64,000 nt of DNA from Inia geoffrensis (Eukaryota; Chordata; Mammalia; Artiodactyla; Iniidae): NCBI GenBank assembly GCA_036417435.1, contig CM070908.1:46409090-46473089 (forward strand), in the 5' to 3' direction. Position numbers and translations under genes: made by a program. Below are positions 12,371 to 23,655 of the stretch, piece after piece. Within the stretch, counting starts at the first letter, position 1; the number at the start of each line of letters is the position of its first letter. A model generated the notes under the pieces. That model worked only from the letters and a program-made list of their open reading frames with translations. It was not told the origin of the DNA and did not search any database.

Positions 12371-14353
12371 TTTTTAAACTTACTGTGTTTGGGGTCTCCT
12401 TTTTGCCAGCTGCAGTTTTGTAGTTCCTGTTGCTTTTGGTGCCTGCCCCCAGTGCATGAGGTTAGTTCAGTGGCTTGTGCAGGCTTCCTTTTGGAGAGGA
12501 CTGGTACCTCTGTTCTGTTAGGTAGGCCTTGATTTCCCCTTTCTGGTAGGCAGGACTGAGTCCAGTGGTGGGTTTTGGTGTGTCTGTGACCTTATTATGA
12601 TTTTATGCAGCCTCTCTACTATTGGGTGGGATTGTGTTCCTCTCTTGCTAGTAGTTCTGCATGCGGCTTCCAGCACTGTAGCTTGCTGGCCATTGGGTGG
12701 AGCTGGGCCTTAGCGTTGAGATGGAGATGTCTGGGAGAACTCTCGCCAACTGATATTATGTGGGGCCAGGAGGTATCTGGTGGTCCAATGTCCTGAACTC
12801 GGCTCTCCCACCTCAGAACTCAGGCCTGATACCCTGCCAGAGTAACCAAGACACTGTCAACCACACAGCTCAGAAGAAAAGGGAGAGATAAAGAAAAAAA
12901 ATAATTATAAATAGAAATTAATTTTAAAAACATTAAAATATATTATTAAAATAAGAAAAAATTATTAATAATTAAAACAAATAAGAGAGCCATCAAATCA
13001 GTAAACAAATCCACCAATGTAACAAGCACTAGAAACTACACAAAAATAAACATACAAATCGGAAACAAATCAGTCACAGACAGCAAAACCCAAGTCTACA
13101 TTTGCTCCCAAAGTCCACCACCTCAATTTTTGGATGATTTGTTGTCTATTCAAGTATTCCACAGATGCAGGGTACATCAAGTTGATTGTGGGGATTTAAT
13201 TCCCTGTTCCTGAGGCTGCACAGATAAATTTCTCTTTCTCTTCTTTGTTCTCACAGCTCCTGAGGTTCATATTTCATTTTTGCCCCACACTTGCATGTAG
13301 GTTGCCTTAGGCATCTGTTCCCCACGCAGACAGAAGGCGGTTAAAGCAGCATCTGATTAGGGGCCTCTGGCTTACTCAGGCCGCAGGGTGGGAGGGGTAC
13401 AGTAGTTATAATTGGAATGTGGGGCAAGCCTGTGGTGGCAGAGGTTGGCCTGACGTTTCAACAGCCTGAGGAGCACATGTGTTCTCCTGGCAAAGTTGTC
13501 CCTGGGTCGTGGGACCCTGGCAGTGGTGGGCTGCACAGGCTCCTGGGGGCAAGGAGGTGTGTACATAGTGATCTGTTCTTGCACACAGGATTCTTGGTGG
13601 CTACAGCAGCAGCTTTAGGGTTTCATGCCCCTCTCTGTGTCTGAGCTGATAGCTGTGGCTTGTACCCATCTCTGGAGCTTGTTTAGGTGGTGCTCTGCCT
13701 TCTGTGAGCAGACAGGAAGGAATTTCCTCTCCTCGTGCACCCTGAAACAATGGTCTCTTGCCTCTAAGACACGTCCAGAGTTTTTCCTGGACTCCCTCCT
13801 GGCTAGCTGTGGTGCACTAGCCCCCTTCAGGCTGTCTTCATGCAGCCAACCCCAGTCCTCTCCCTGGGTTCTGATCTCTGACACTTGAGCCTCAGCTCCC
13901 AACCCCACCCACCCTGGTGGGTGAGCAGAAAAGCATCTCAGGCTGGTGAGTGCTGGTCGGCACCAATCCTCTGTGTGGGAATCTCTCCACTTTGCCCTCT
14001 GCACCCCTGTCTCTGATCTCTCCTCCATGGCTCTGAAGCTTCCCCCCTCCCCCACTCACCCCCTGTCTCTGCTAGTGAAGGGGCTTCCTAGTGTGTGGAA
14101 ACTTTTCCTCCTTCACAGCTCCCTCCCAGAGGTGCAGGTCCTGTCCCTATTCTTTTGTTTCTGTTTTTTCATTTTTCTTTTGCCCTACTCAGGTATGTAG
14201 GGATTTTCTTGCCTTTTGGGAAGTCTGAGGTCTGCCAACATACAGTAGGTGTTCTGTAGGAGTTGTTCCACATGTAGACATAATTTTGATGTATTTGTGG
14301 GGAGGAAGGTGATCTCCACATCTTATTCCTCTGCCTACTTGAAGGCCCTCCCC

Positions 14354-14362
14354 TTGTGCTAT
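14354..14362. repeat. Target-site duplication of L1-5, right copy
   Basis: 'ttgtgctat', identical to 7090-7098 and directly after the 5' end of L1-5. Confidence 0.75.
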
Positions 14363-14783
14363 TTTTAATTTTCTCTTACTTTACAGTTTATGAATTCATC
14401 TGATACTATATTAAAGCAGAAGCTTCTTTCTATAAAAACCAACTTCTTAGTTTTATTCTTTATTGTCACTTATATAATTTAGAAAGCTTCAGTGATTTTC
14501 TTCTGCATATTTTATATTGCATATATGTTTATATGGAAACATAAAATATAAGTAGCTTGGAAATTCAAGGTCATTATCTGCATTTTATAGACTAATGAAG
14601 AATTCTTATTAAATAATAGGCAATCCTCATACTCCATGACATATTTTCAAATGTGACCATCTGTTCTTATAAACTATTACTGCAGCATACAATATACGGT
14701 GTTAAGGTACATTTTTTAAAAGTCTATGGAAATTGAGTATATTGGCTCCTTTTAAATAAATCCAATATGCTTTCTAAGTATAA
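14363..14783. other. Non-coding AT-rich interval
   Basis: No gene or recognisable element seen. Confidence 0.5.
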
Positions 14784-14791
14784 AGGTAATC
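14784..14791. repeat. TSD of SINE, left copy
   Basis: 'aggtaatc', repeated exactly at 15022-15029. Confidence 0.8.
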
Positions 14792-15021
14792 CGTTTTTTG
14801 TTGTTTTTTTTGTTTCTTTGTTTTTTGTGGTACACGGGCCTCTCACCATTGTGACCTCTCCCGTTGCGGAGCAACAGGCTCCGGACACGCAGGCTCAGCA
14901 GCCATGGCTCACGGACCCAGCCGCTCTGCGGCATGTGAGATCCTCCTGGACCAGGGCATGAACCCGTGTCCCCTGCATTAGCAGGCAAACTCCCAACAAC
15001 TGCACCACCAGGGAAGCCCAC
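14792..15021 (-). mobile_element. tRNA-derived CHR-type SINE
   Basis: This is a full-length minus-strand copy. The head is 'gggcttccctggtggtgc', the B-box region is 'gggttcatgccc', the second module has 'ctccgcaacgggagagg', and the tail is a long A-rich run (T-rich at 14793-14826). Exact 8-bp TSDs flank it. Its sequence is close to the full-length consensus, so it is among the younger SINEs here. Confidence 0.92.
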
Positions 15022-15186
15022 AGGTAATCTTGTACATAACCCAAACTATAGCCATGCTATGTATTAAAATTTTTTCAAGTTCCTTAAGCATTTGTCTGGA
15101 TTCTTTTGTCATTATACACAATATTATTTTTTAAATTATGTAACTATTTTACTTGTTTATATAAAACTGCTCACTAATAACTTCTA

Positions 15187-15667
15187 TTTTTTTAAATTTT
15201 ATTGGAGTATACTTGATTTACAATGTTGTGTTAGTTTCAGGTGTACAGCAAAGTGATTCAGTTACACAGATAGGTATATTCATTCTTTTTCAGATTCTTT
15301 TCCCATGTAGGTTATACAGTTACACAGATAGGTATATTCATTCTTTTTCAGATTCTTTTCCCATGTAGGTTATACAGCATATGGAGTAGAGTTCCCTATG
15401 CTATACAGTAGGTCCTTATTGGTTATCTATTTTATATAGCAGTGAGTGTATGTTAATCCCAAGCTCCTAATTTATCCCCCACTCCATGTTTCCCCTTTGG
15501 TAACCATAAGTTTGTTTTCAAAATCTGTGAGTCTTTCTGTTTTGTAAAAGAGTTCATTTATATCATTTAAAAAAATTGGATTTCACAGATGAGTGATATC
15601 AAATGGCATTATTTAATTTTTTTTATAGCTGAGTAGTATTTCATTGTAAATATATACCAATTCATCT
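15187..15667 (-). mobile_element. L1-6a: L1 3' UTR fragment
   Basis: This begins with the L1 3' end in minus orientation ('ttttattggagtatac') and runs through the 3' UTR to the end of ORF2 near 15665. It contains an exact 58-bp tandem duplication at 15259-15374. The 3' UTR belongs to the older type also seen in L1-9 ('tcaggtgtacagcaaagtga'). Confidence 0.8.
15259..15377. repeat. 58-bp exact tandem duplication
   Basis: 15259-15316 is repeated without change at 15317-15374, with three more matching bases after it. It lies wholly inside an L1 3' UTR that has no such duplication elsewhere in this window. Confidence 0.95.
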
Positions 15668-15718
15668 TCTTTTTTAAAATTTTTATTGGAGTATAGTTGA
15701 TTTATAATGTTGTTTTAA
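15668..15718 (-). mobile_element. L1-6b: very short L1 3' end
   Basis: About 50 bp of L1 3' end ('tttttattggagtatag') abuts L1-6a in the same orientation. It is either a second, extremely 5'-truncated insertion or a duplicated end. Confidence 0.6.
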
Positions 15719-16104
15719 TTCAAACTTTAGGAGGAATAGACTCAAAAGCAAGTTTTTTTAAGTATAAAATTATGCTTGCTTTGTTTAATACCAAGTTCCA
15801 TCATTTGAATCATGCTTGGCTGATAATAGGAACTCAGTTAATATTTGTTGAATAAATGAAACACTGAAAGATATATGAAAGATATATAGGTTACATTTAA
15901 AAATTATTACATATTTTGAAAATTCTTCAGACCCTGCAGAGAAAGCCAACTCTCTATTTATTCTAGTGGAAAAAAGTTGAATAACATGCTTCAAGCTTAC
16001 TTATTTGTCTTACACCACTTCTGAAATAATAAAAAGCCAAATTATGGGGATCTCAGTAAATTAGTGGAATTATGAAATACTAGTATTTTCTATGTTCCAG
16101 AAAG
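15719..16104. other. Non-coding interval, nothing recognised
   Basis: AT-rich unassigned DNA with no convincing ORF or repeat. Confidence 0.5.
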
Positions 16105-16250
16105 TGGGATTTTAAATATTATTTAATCTTAGAGCAACCTTGTTTATAATTTCATTTTCCAAATGAGGAACAAAATTGTGGTTACAGTTAAAAGTGGCAA
16201 AAATTGAGATTCTCACTTATTCCAAATTCCATATTCTTAGCCACTAGCTA
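16105..16250 (+). mobile_element. Probable MIR SINE remnant
   Basis: The order of motifs fits the ancient MIR family core: 'ttatttaatcttagagcaacc', then 'ttccaaatgaggaac', then a gap and 'cttagccactagctatg'. It is strongly diverged, as expected for an old mammalian SINE. Confidence 0.55.
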
Positions 16251-16469
16251 TGTCATTGGTTCTTTTTCCTTTACTTCCTTTTGAACAATCTCACATTCAT
16301 GGCTTCTATGATAGTAGAATATGATAGTCTTCACTATTTCAGAAAAAATGTATTCAGGTGTTTTTATCCCTATAAAAATTCAAAGATATCAATCACCCAA
16401 ATTTTGTAATAAATATGGAAGATAAGTAGAGAAAACCCCACACTACTCTTCTTAATCTCCTTCAAAGTT

Positions 16470-16760
16470 TTCTTGGCTATTATTGTCTGTTTATACCACC
16501 ATGCAAATTTCAGGATCTACCTAAAGATATATGCAAACCTTTTAGAATTTTGATTAAAATCATATTTGATTTATAGATTAATTTAAGGAGGACAGACATC
16601 TTTATGATATTGAATATTTATATTCAGGAACATTGTATATTTTTTCATTTAGAATTTTCTATACTACATTCATACTTACTCCTTTCTGTAGATAATAGCT
16701 TATAGATATGGGAAGAGTATTTTAAAATTTTACTACATTTTCTAATTAGTTCTTTTCATT
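16470..16760 (-). mobile_element. L1-7: ancient L1 ORF2 fragment
   Basis: It resembles ORF2 C-terminal sequence read on the minus strand ('gacatctttatgatattgaa', 'aggaacattgtat'). No open frame remains. The assignment rests on the order of conserved short motifs in an otherwise decayed sequence. Confidence 0.55.
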
Positions 16761-17042
16761 CTGATTTTTCATCAGAAAAAATGCAAGTGAGGTGACAGGA
16801 ATGATACCTTCAAAGTGCCAAAAGTAAAAACAGTCAGTCTAGAACTATATGCCCTATATACACTGTATAAAATTTCAAATTTAATCTTTTAAGTGTGAGA
16901 TCCAAATTATCAGACAAAGTAAAACTAATCGATATATCCACTAGCAGATCCTCATTAAAGAAAATTTTGGAATATTAAAAAATTATTCCAGATGGAAATT
17001 AATTTCAAGAATGGTTAAAATATTAAAATATGTTTTAAAAAG

Positions 17043-17052
17043 AGGGCAAATA
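17043..17052. repeat. TSD of SINE, left copy
   Basis: 'agggcaaata' occurs here and exactly at 17266-17275. Confidence 0.85.
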
Positions 17053-17265
17053 GGGCTTCCCTGGTGGCACAGTGGTTGCGAGTCCGCCTGCCAATGCAGG
17101 GGATACAGGTTTGTGCCCCGGTCCAGGAAGATCCCACATGCCATGGAGCAGCTTGTCCCATGAGCCATGGCTGCTGAGCCTGCATGTCTGGAGCCTGTGC
17201 TCTGCAACGGGAGAGGCCACAACAGTGAGAGGCCCACGTACCACAAAAAAAAAAAAAAAAAAAAT
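17053..17265 (+). mobile_element. tRNA-derived CHR-type SINE inside L1-8
   Basis: Complete plus-strand copy: head 'gggcttccctggtggcacag', second module with 'ctctgcaacgggagaggcc', then an uninterrupted A tail of about 21 bases. Exact 10-bp TSDs flank it. The short antisense open frames over this copy come from SINE sequence and are not genes. Confidence 0.93.
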
Positions 17266-18595
17266 AGGGCAAATAAATTTTACTATGTAAGACATAATAT
17301 CTTATGTGAATAAAAATAATGTATAATGTTTAAATCTAAATATAAATTTGTATATAAATGAGTTAAATGAGTATCATATGCATCCGGACATTGGACCAAT
17401 GGATAGAAACAAAATTTTTTTATGTGCAATTTTTAAAGAAATTTATAGTTATTAACTTTAGACTTTGATGAATTAAGTACACTATGACAAATTAAATACT
17501 TTATAACTAGAAGCAGGCAATTTAATTTCCAAACTAGTAGAGAGTAAAAGATGGAAGGAGAAAAAAATGTTTTTGCCAATTTAAGATAGAAGAAAAAGAA
17601 CACACAGAACACAAAGGACAAATCAAGAAACAATATAGGATGGTAGAAATTAAATTCAAATATATTAGTAATTATAATAAGTATAAATGGACTAAATGAA
17701 AAGACAAATATCATAAAGGGAAAGGATGGAAATATATATAAGTTGTTTTTATTAAAGAAAACACAGTTATGTTAACACCTGAGCAGAGCGACAGGTTAAA
17801 AAAAAAAGTACTAGAGACTGGGTAACTTAATAAAAGCATCAATACACCTGTAAGTTGTAATAATTTAAAATTTTTGCATTACACTCAACCACTGCAAGAT
17901 TACATTATTTTTAGACACATGAGATTATATATAAAAATTTATTGCAAAAAGATTCTAAAACAAATCCATTCTACTTCAAAGAACTCTGAACCTACAGAGA
18001 ATTTTCTCTGACATCACTGTATTTAATTTACAAAGCAATATGAAATGTGTTTGATTTATCCATGTTTTAAGGAAGAAATCATAAAAATTAAAAAATGTAT
18101 TTATAATTCATTGACAGTGATAATGAAAATGCTACAAATTAAAACTTGGGGATGTAATTAAAGGAGTATTTAGAAAGAAATGTAGAACCTTAAAAACATA
18201 TTAATAAAGAATATAGGCTAAAATTTAAAGGAACAAGCAAACATAAAAAAATAAAAAAGATAGAGAGAAAGGAAAGAAAAATGTTCCCAGGATAAAATGT
18301 AGAAGAATAACAGATTGATGAAGTAGAAACATTTGGGAGAGAAGCTCAAAAGAAAGCAAAAAAGCCAGAAATTAATCCTTTTAAAAGAAAAGGGGGGGTA
18401 ATAAATTTGGCAATTCTCTGATTTTAATAATGAATAAAAGAGAGAAAATTCACAAATTACCAAAACTCACAAATATGCTAATACAAAAGTATATTATTGA
18501 CAACTTCCATGTCAGTACATGTCAAATTTTACATTAATGACAAATTCCCAGAAAAGTATAATGTGACAAAATTGGCTCAAGAACTAAAAATAGGG

Positions 18596-18680
18596 ACTTC
18601 CCTGGTGGTCCAGTGTTGATCCCTGGTCCAGGCTGGGGAACTAAGATCCCACATGCCATGCAACCAAAAAAAAAAAAAGG
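18596..18680 (+). mobile_element. Short, internally deleted tRNA-derived SINE
   Basis: It starts 'gggacttccctggtggtcc' and ends with an A tail (18666-18678). The central part, including much of the tRNA-like body, is missing: the head passes straight to 'tgatccctggtcc'. The ending 'agatcccacatgccatgcaa' resembles the older SINE type at 19186. No clear TSD. Confidence 0.75.
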
Positions 18681-19177
18681 CATTGCAAGAGCACCAGTTG
18701 GTAGAAAACTGCTGAGAAAATTCTCTAATATAATGCCTCCTCTGGTGTTTTATATGAAACATTCAAAGAACAAATGTCAATATTTACACAAACTATTTCA
18801 GAATATAGAAATTCAGAAACTCTTCAAGAATTTATCTTTTGAAGCTGTATAACTTGGACACCAAAACCTGAAAAGGGCACTGCATGAAAAGTAAATTACT
18901 GAAGACTGTTGACATGAGGGGCACAGATGCAAAAAATCCTAAATAAAATATCAGTAAACTATGTAGTAATGATAATAGTAACTTAAAATAAAATGTACCA
19001 TGGGAAAATTAGGTTTATCCCAAGAACACAGAATAGTTTAATTTAAAAATCAATGAATGAACTCATCTGAGAAGAGATTAAAGGAAAAAATTCAAATTAT
19101 TAATTTGGAGTTATTTTGAAGACTAGGTGGAAGAGTGCAGAAGAAGGTGTTTTTAAGTTGAATTGCTGTTGAAGAAC

Positions 19178-19185
19178 TATTCTTG
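19178..19185. repeat. TSD of SINE, left copy
   Basis: 'tattcttg', repeated at 19380-19387. Confidence 0.6.
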
Positions 19186-19379
19186 GGACTTCCCTGGTGG
19201 TCCAGTGGTTTAGACTTCACCTTCCAATGCAGGGAATGCAGGTTTGATCCCTGGTCAGGGAGCTAAGATCCCACATGCCTCCTGGACAAAAAACCAAAAC
19301 ATAAAACAGAAGCAATATTGTAATGAATTCAATAAAGACTTTAAAAATGGTCAACATCAAAAAAAATCTTAAAACAAAA
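19186..19379 (+). mobile_element. Older tRNA-derived SINE
   Basis: The head 'gggacttccctggtggtcca' is followed by a recognisable B-box region ('ggtttgatcc'), then 'ctaagatcccacatgcctc' and a long non-tRNA tail containing 'caataaagactttaaaaa'. It lacks the 'caacgggagaggcc' module of the younger copies, so it is a different and probably older subfamily. Flanked by 8-bp TSDs. Confidence 0.8.
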
Positions 19380-20204
19380 TATTCTTGCTGGTTCAGGCTG
19401 CTGTTGTCTGTTTCTGCCTTTATTTATTTTTTTCTTAGCACAAGTAAGGGGTATTGGTGAGAGCTTTGATTAATTTCTTTAACAATTGCTGCTTTACATT
19501 TCACTCACATACGCATCTTTCAAATATAATGGATTAGAAATCTTGATGAAACTAAAGGTCAAAAAACTTCAAAATAAGAAGAGGAAAAGATAAAGAGCAC
19601 CTAGTGAGGAAATCCTGGTAGTATTTTACTTTTACAAGTATTTCTATTTTGTTTCTAATAAAGATATTTTTTGAAAGCACCCTTAATATGGAAAGTGCAT
19701 TACTCACTTTGGTCAGTAAAATCTATAGTCTTGTTCTGAATATGAAATGCCATTGATTTTACGAGAGGTATTGATATATGCCTGAATCAATTCAGTAATA
19801 CCCAGACCAACATGAATAATAGATAATTATTCATACTCCCTCTTTCTAAAATATCATTTCTCAAGAATTTCAATTAACTTTGTAATAATCTCATGGAAGT
19901 TTACAACTTCTAATTAACAATGGGACCTACTCTTTTTGTTTTATGGAAGTGGATGATGACTAAAATATTTTGTTGGCTGCATTTTTTGTTTATTTAACAC
20001 TCTCCTCTCTTCAGAGTTTCAAAAAAAATGTGCCTCCACCACCTGCTTTTTTATCTATGCATTTGTTTCAAATGAACACTGTTTATAAAATCATCAATGT
20101 TTTCCTTTTCCCTTTCCTTTCTAATTCCCTATGATATCTACGCTATCCAATGTCTTTCCTCAAGTTTTATAGAGACACTGTGATTTCCAGAGAAAAAGGA
20201 TCAA

Positions 20205-20350
20205 CTTAGAAGTCAGACAGGATTTCAGAGTATTTCTTTTGCCACTTTGGGGCTTTGAGCACATGAAGAAAATGTTTGTTTCCTCCACAATAAAATAAGC
20301 ATAATGGTGCCTTTATCAGATACACGTGAGATAAATGTGTTTAAGTAAAT
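20205..20350 (-). mobile_element. Possible MIR SINE remnant
   Basis: Motif order resembles MIR read in the opposite orientation ('gtttgtttcctccacaataa' then 'aataagcataatggtgcc' then 'gtgagataaatgtg'). Highly diverged. Confidence 0.45.
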
Positions 20351-21009
20351 TTTCACTGGTTACTAATGTAGATGTAATCATGCATCCATTAACTAAGTAA
20401 ACTGAAACTCTAACCCCAAAGAACTATCTTGAAAATTATTCTCCTCATCACATTTGAGTAAAGAAATTATAGCAGATCAGCACCATTCCTATAAGAGCAG
20501 TCCAAAAGCCTGCCTTTGTGTGTCAAAATAAAATGTTAGAAACATAATTTCCAGTATATCTAATTTATTTGATTCTTTTGAGTTTTCTTTTGTCTAATCA
20601 TCACACATAGGTCTTCAAAACATATGTTACCTGCCTATACAGATAATTCCTTTCAAAATACTAAGATGCTGTATTTTCCTTCTTCCCATGTCTGTGTGCT
20701 TAGCAGTTTCACTTTTTAAATTCATTTCCTTAATCTTTCATATTTAATAAAATGCCTGTGTTATATAATTTTGAATTTTGCCTTCACTGAGAATTGCTCT
20801 AATAACTTTATCTACTTTCTCACTATGCCCATGCGTTTCTCCTACTACCCTTTTCAATCTTACATACTCAAGATTTGCCTTTTCAATGTATCTTTGTAAA
20901 TTGCTGATATCTACAATACTCTATATTTTGGGTTTTCAACAAATATTAACTAATAACTGAATATGCAACTTTTCAAAATAAGTTACTACTAATATGGTAA
21001 CATAATTTA

Positions 21010-21195
21010 TTGAAGATGCCCAGCAGTGTTCTGTTTATATAACTTACAAAAAACAAAACACTACTCCCTAACCACTTTGCAGCTAAGACTGCAGCATAGA
21101 GAGATTAAGAACTTGCTAAGTAACTAAGTGGTATCTGTGACTTGAACCAAGAATTCTGAGTTTAGAAACACCACTCTTAAATTCAACTTACTGCA
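21010..21195 (+). mobile_element. Probable MIR SINE remnant
   Basis: 'catagagagattaagaactt', 'ctaagtggtatctgtgac', 'ttgaaccaagaattctga' and 'caccactcttaaattc' follow the MIR core order. Confidence 0.6.
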
Positions 21196-23596
21196 TCTCT
21201 AATTTGTCTTCACAAATTTTACATGTATATTGGGTTTAATATGTAAAAAAATATTTAAGGGAAAATTTCATGTGCTTCTTTTCAAACATCATGATATATG
21301 ATTTCAGCAGATATAATCTATGAACACTTTGCTTATTAAGAATGGGATATTTTGTATAAACTCCGGGCAATTTGATTTTAGTAAAACTTCTAACTGAAAA
21401 TTATTCTCCTAGAATCAGCATGCAAGGTTATATAAGAAAATAAATTGGGATATTTAAATTTAAATAAAATTATTCCATCTGAATTTAATCTATAATAGAG
21501 TTTTACTTAATTAGATATGTACTGTCTATTTTTTAGAACAAGGGAATATTGTATTTGCATAAAGTATGAAAGACTCTTTTACAAAAGCAAAATAGAAATG
21601 TGTTTGAGATACTACTTAAATATCACACAGATGTCAAATGTATACCAAAAAATTGCTCTCATGCAGATATTTATCACAGTAAAATAAAGCAACATTTGAG
21701 CTCCAACATAGAAAAAAAAAAAAAGACTATTCTCCCACTCTTTTTAAAATACAAAGGTATTAGGCAAAAGATTTGTTTCAAATGATAATGACTAGAAATA
21801 ATACTTGAATCTCAGCTATAAGTAGTAGGATTTTACTGTTTTGTTTTTAATTGATGTATAATTGTTTTACAATATTGAGTAAGTTTCAGGTGTACAGCAA
21901 AGTGAAAGTTTTATATATGTATAAAACTTTTTATATCAAGTTTTACAGAGAGAAAGAGATTACTTTCCATTATAGGTTAATATAAGATATTGAATGTAGT
22001 TATTCTATTTGTAATAGTTTGTACCTGTTAATCCAATACTCCTAACTTATTCCTCCCCCACTTTCCCCTTTGGTAATCATAAGTTTGTTTTCTATGTCTG
22101 TGAGTCCATTTCTGTTTTGTATATAGATTCATTTGTGTTATTTTTTAGATTCCATATATAAGTGATATCATATAATATTTGTCTTTCTCTGACATACTTC
22201 AGTAAGTATAATATTCTTTAGGTCCATCAATATTGCTGCAAAAGGCAATATTTCATTCTTATTTTATGGCTGATTAATATTCTATAGTATACATATACCA
22301 CTTTTTCTTAAAACAATTATCTCTTGATGGGTACTTGGTTGCTTCCTTGTCTTGGCTATTGTAAACAGTGTTGCTATGAACATCAGGGTGCATGTATCTT
22401 TTCAAATTAGATTTTTATCTTTTCTGGATACATACCCAGGAGTGGGATTGCTGAATCTTATGGTAGCTTTATTTTAAGTTTTTTTTAGGAACCTCCATAC
22501 TGTTTTCCATAGTGGATGCACCAACTTACATCCCCACCAAAAGAGTTGGAGGGTACACTTTTCTCCAAATCCTCTCCAGCATTTACTATTTGTAGATTGT
22601 TTTGATGATGGCCATTCTGACCAGTGTGAGGTGAAACCTCATTGTGGTTTTGATTTGCATGTCTCTAATAATTAGTGATGTCGACCATATTTTCATGTGC
22701 CTGTTGTCCATCTGTATGTCTTCTTTGGAAAAAGGTCTATTTATTTCTTCTGCCCATTTTTTGATTGGGTTCTTTTTTTTCTTTTTCTTTTTTTGATATC
22801 GAGATGTATGAGCTCTTTGTATAGTTTGGATATTAACCCCTAGTCAGGTGCATCACTTGCAAATATTTTCTTTTTTTCTGTATATTGGCTTTTCATTTTG
22901 TTTATGGTTTCCTTTGCTGTGCACAAGTTTTGCATTGATTAGCTCCTATTTGTTTATTTTTGCTTTTCTTCCTTTTGCCTTGGGAGATTGATCTAAGAAA
23001 ATATTGAAATGGTTTATGTCAGAGAATGTTTTAATGATAATCTCTTCAACAAGGTGTGTTGGGAAAGGTGGACAACTACATATAAACCAATGAAATTAGA
23101 ACACTCCCTCATATCATATACAAAAGTAAACTCAAAGTGTTTTAAAGACCTAAATATAAGGTATGACACCATTTTCCATTGAATATTCTTGCCTTCTTTG
23201 TAGTAGATTAATTGACTGTAGGAGTGTGAGTTTATTTCTGGGCTCTCTATTCTGTTCCATAGATCTATATGCTTGTTTTCATGCCAATTCTGTGCAGTTT
23301 TGATAACTGTAGCTTTGTGGTATAGTCTGAAGTCTGGAAGGTTAATGCCTCCAGCTTTGTTATTTTTCCTCAGGATTGTTTTGGCAATTCTGTTTTTCAT
23401 GGTTCCATATAAATGTTAAGATTATTTGTTCTACTTCTGTGAAAAATGTCATGGGTATTCTGATAGAGATTGCATTAAATCTGTAGATTGTTTTGGGTAT
23501 TGTGGTTATTGTAAAGTATGAATTCTTCAAATACAAGAGCATGGGATATATTTCAATTTCTTTGAATCATCTTCAATTTCCTTTATCTGTGTTTTA

Positions 23597-23655
23597 TATT
23601 GGGCTGGCCAAAAAGTTCATTCAGGTTTTTCCATAAGATGTTAAGTTCTTTAAAT
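23597..23655 (+). mobile_element. Mariner-like terminal fragment inside L1-9
   Basis: 'ttgggctggccaaaaagttc' followed by 'caggtttttccataagatg' matches the terminal inverted repeat of a mariner family known from cetartiodactyl genomes. It follows a TA dinucleotide, the mariner target. Only one end is present; the opposite inverted repeat is missing or decayed. It interrupts L1-9 ORF2 and does not occur at this place in the other L1s, so it inserted after L1-9. Orientation is arbitrary. Confidence 0.65.

Larger units (their letters stand above)
7099..14353 (-). mobile_element. L1-5: full-length L1 with SINE in ORF2
   Basis: This is a complete L1 in minus orientation: 3' UTR from 7099 (AATAAA on the minus strand, then a very short A-rich tail), ORF2, a 57-bp inter-ORF spacer, ORF1, and a roughly 2-kb 5' leader ending at 14353. 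Exact 9-bp duplications 'ttgtgctat' flank it. Without the 0.2-kb SINE at 10060-10262 it is about 7.0 kb, the size expected for a complete cetartiodactyl L1. Both ORFs are frameshifted and contain stops, so it is inactive. The distal leader is the GC-richer promoter part. Confidence 0.9.
16762..19095 (+). mobile_element. L1-8: ancient L1, ORF1 end to mid ORF2, with two SINEs
   Basis: 16762-17042 matches the 3' part of an old L1 ORF1 ('tgcaagtgaggtgacaggaa', 'cttcaaagtgcc'). Around 17640-17720 is the ORF2 start region ('ataagtataaatggactaaatg'). 17750-19095 contains decayed endonuclease and RT sequence. SINEs sit at 17053-17265 and 18596-18680. No coding frame survives and no TSD could be found. 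It is among the most decayed L1s in the window. Confidence 0.65.
19388..21833. other. 2.4-kb non-coding interval, mostly unassigned
   Basis: This is the longest stretch without L1. I see no exon-like frame, CpG cluster or promoter signal. Two MIR-like remnants are present at 20205-20350 and 21010-21195. The rest may be original intergenic or intronic DNA and is the best place to anchor the locus by synteny. Confidence 0.5.

Noticed and set aside
7099..14353. A retrotransposition-competent L1
   Set aside because: ORF1 and ORF2 are frameshifted, a SINE interrupts ORF2, and the conserved endonuclease glutamate is replaced. No other copy in the window is intact either.
17053..17265. tRNA-like sequence as a functional tRNA gene
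   Set aside because: It has the layout of a CHR-type SINE with a second non-tRNA module, A tail and TSDs. The same holds for the other SINE copies.
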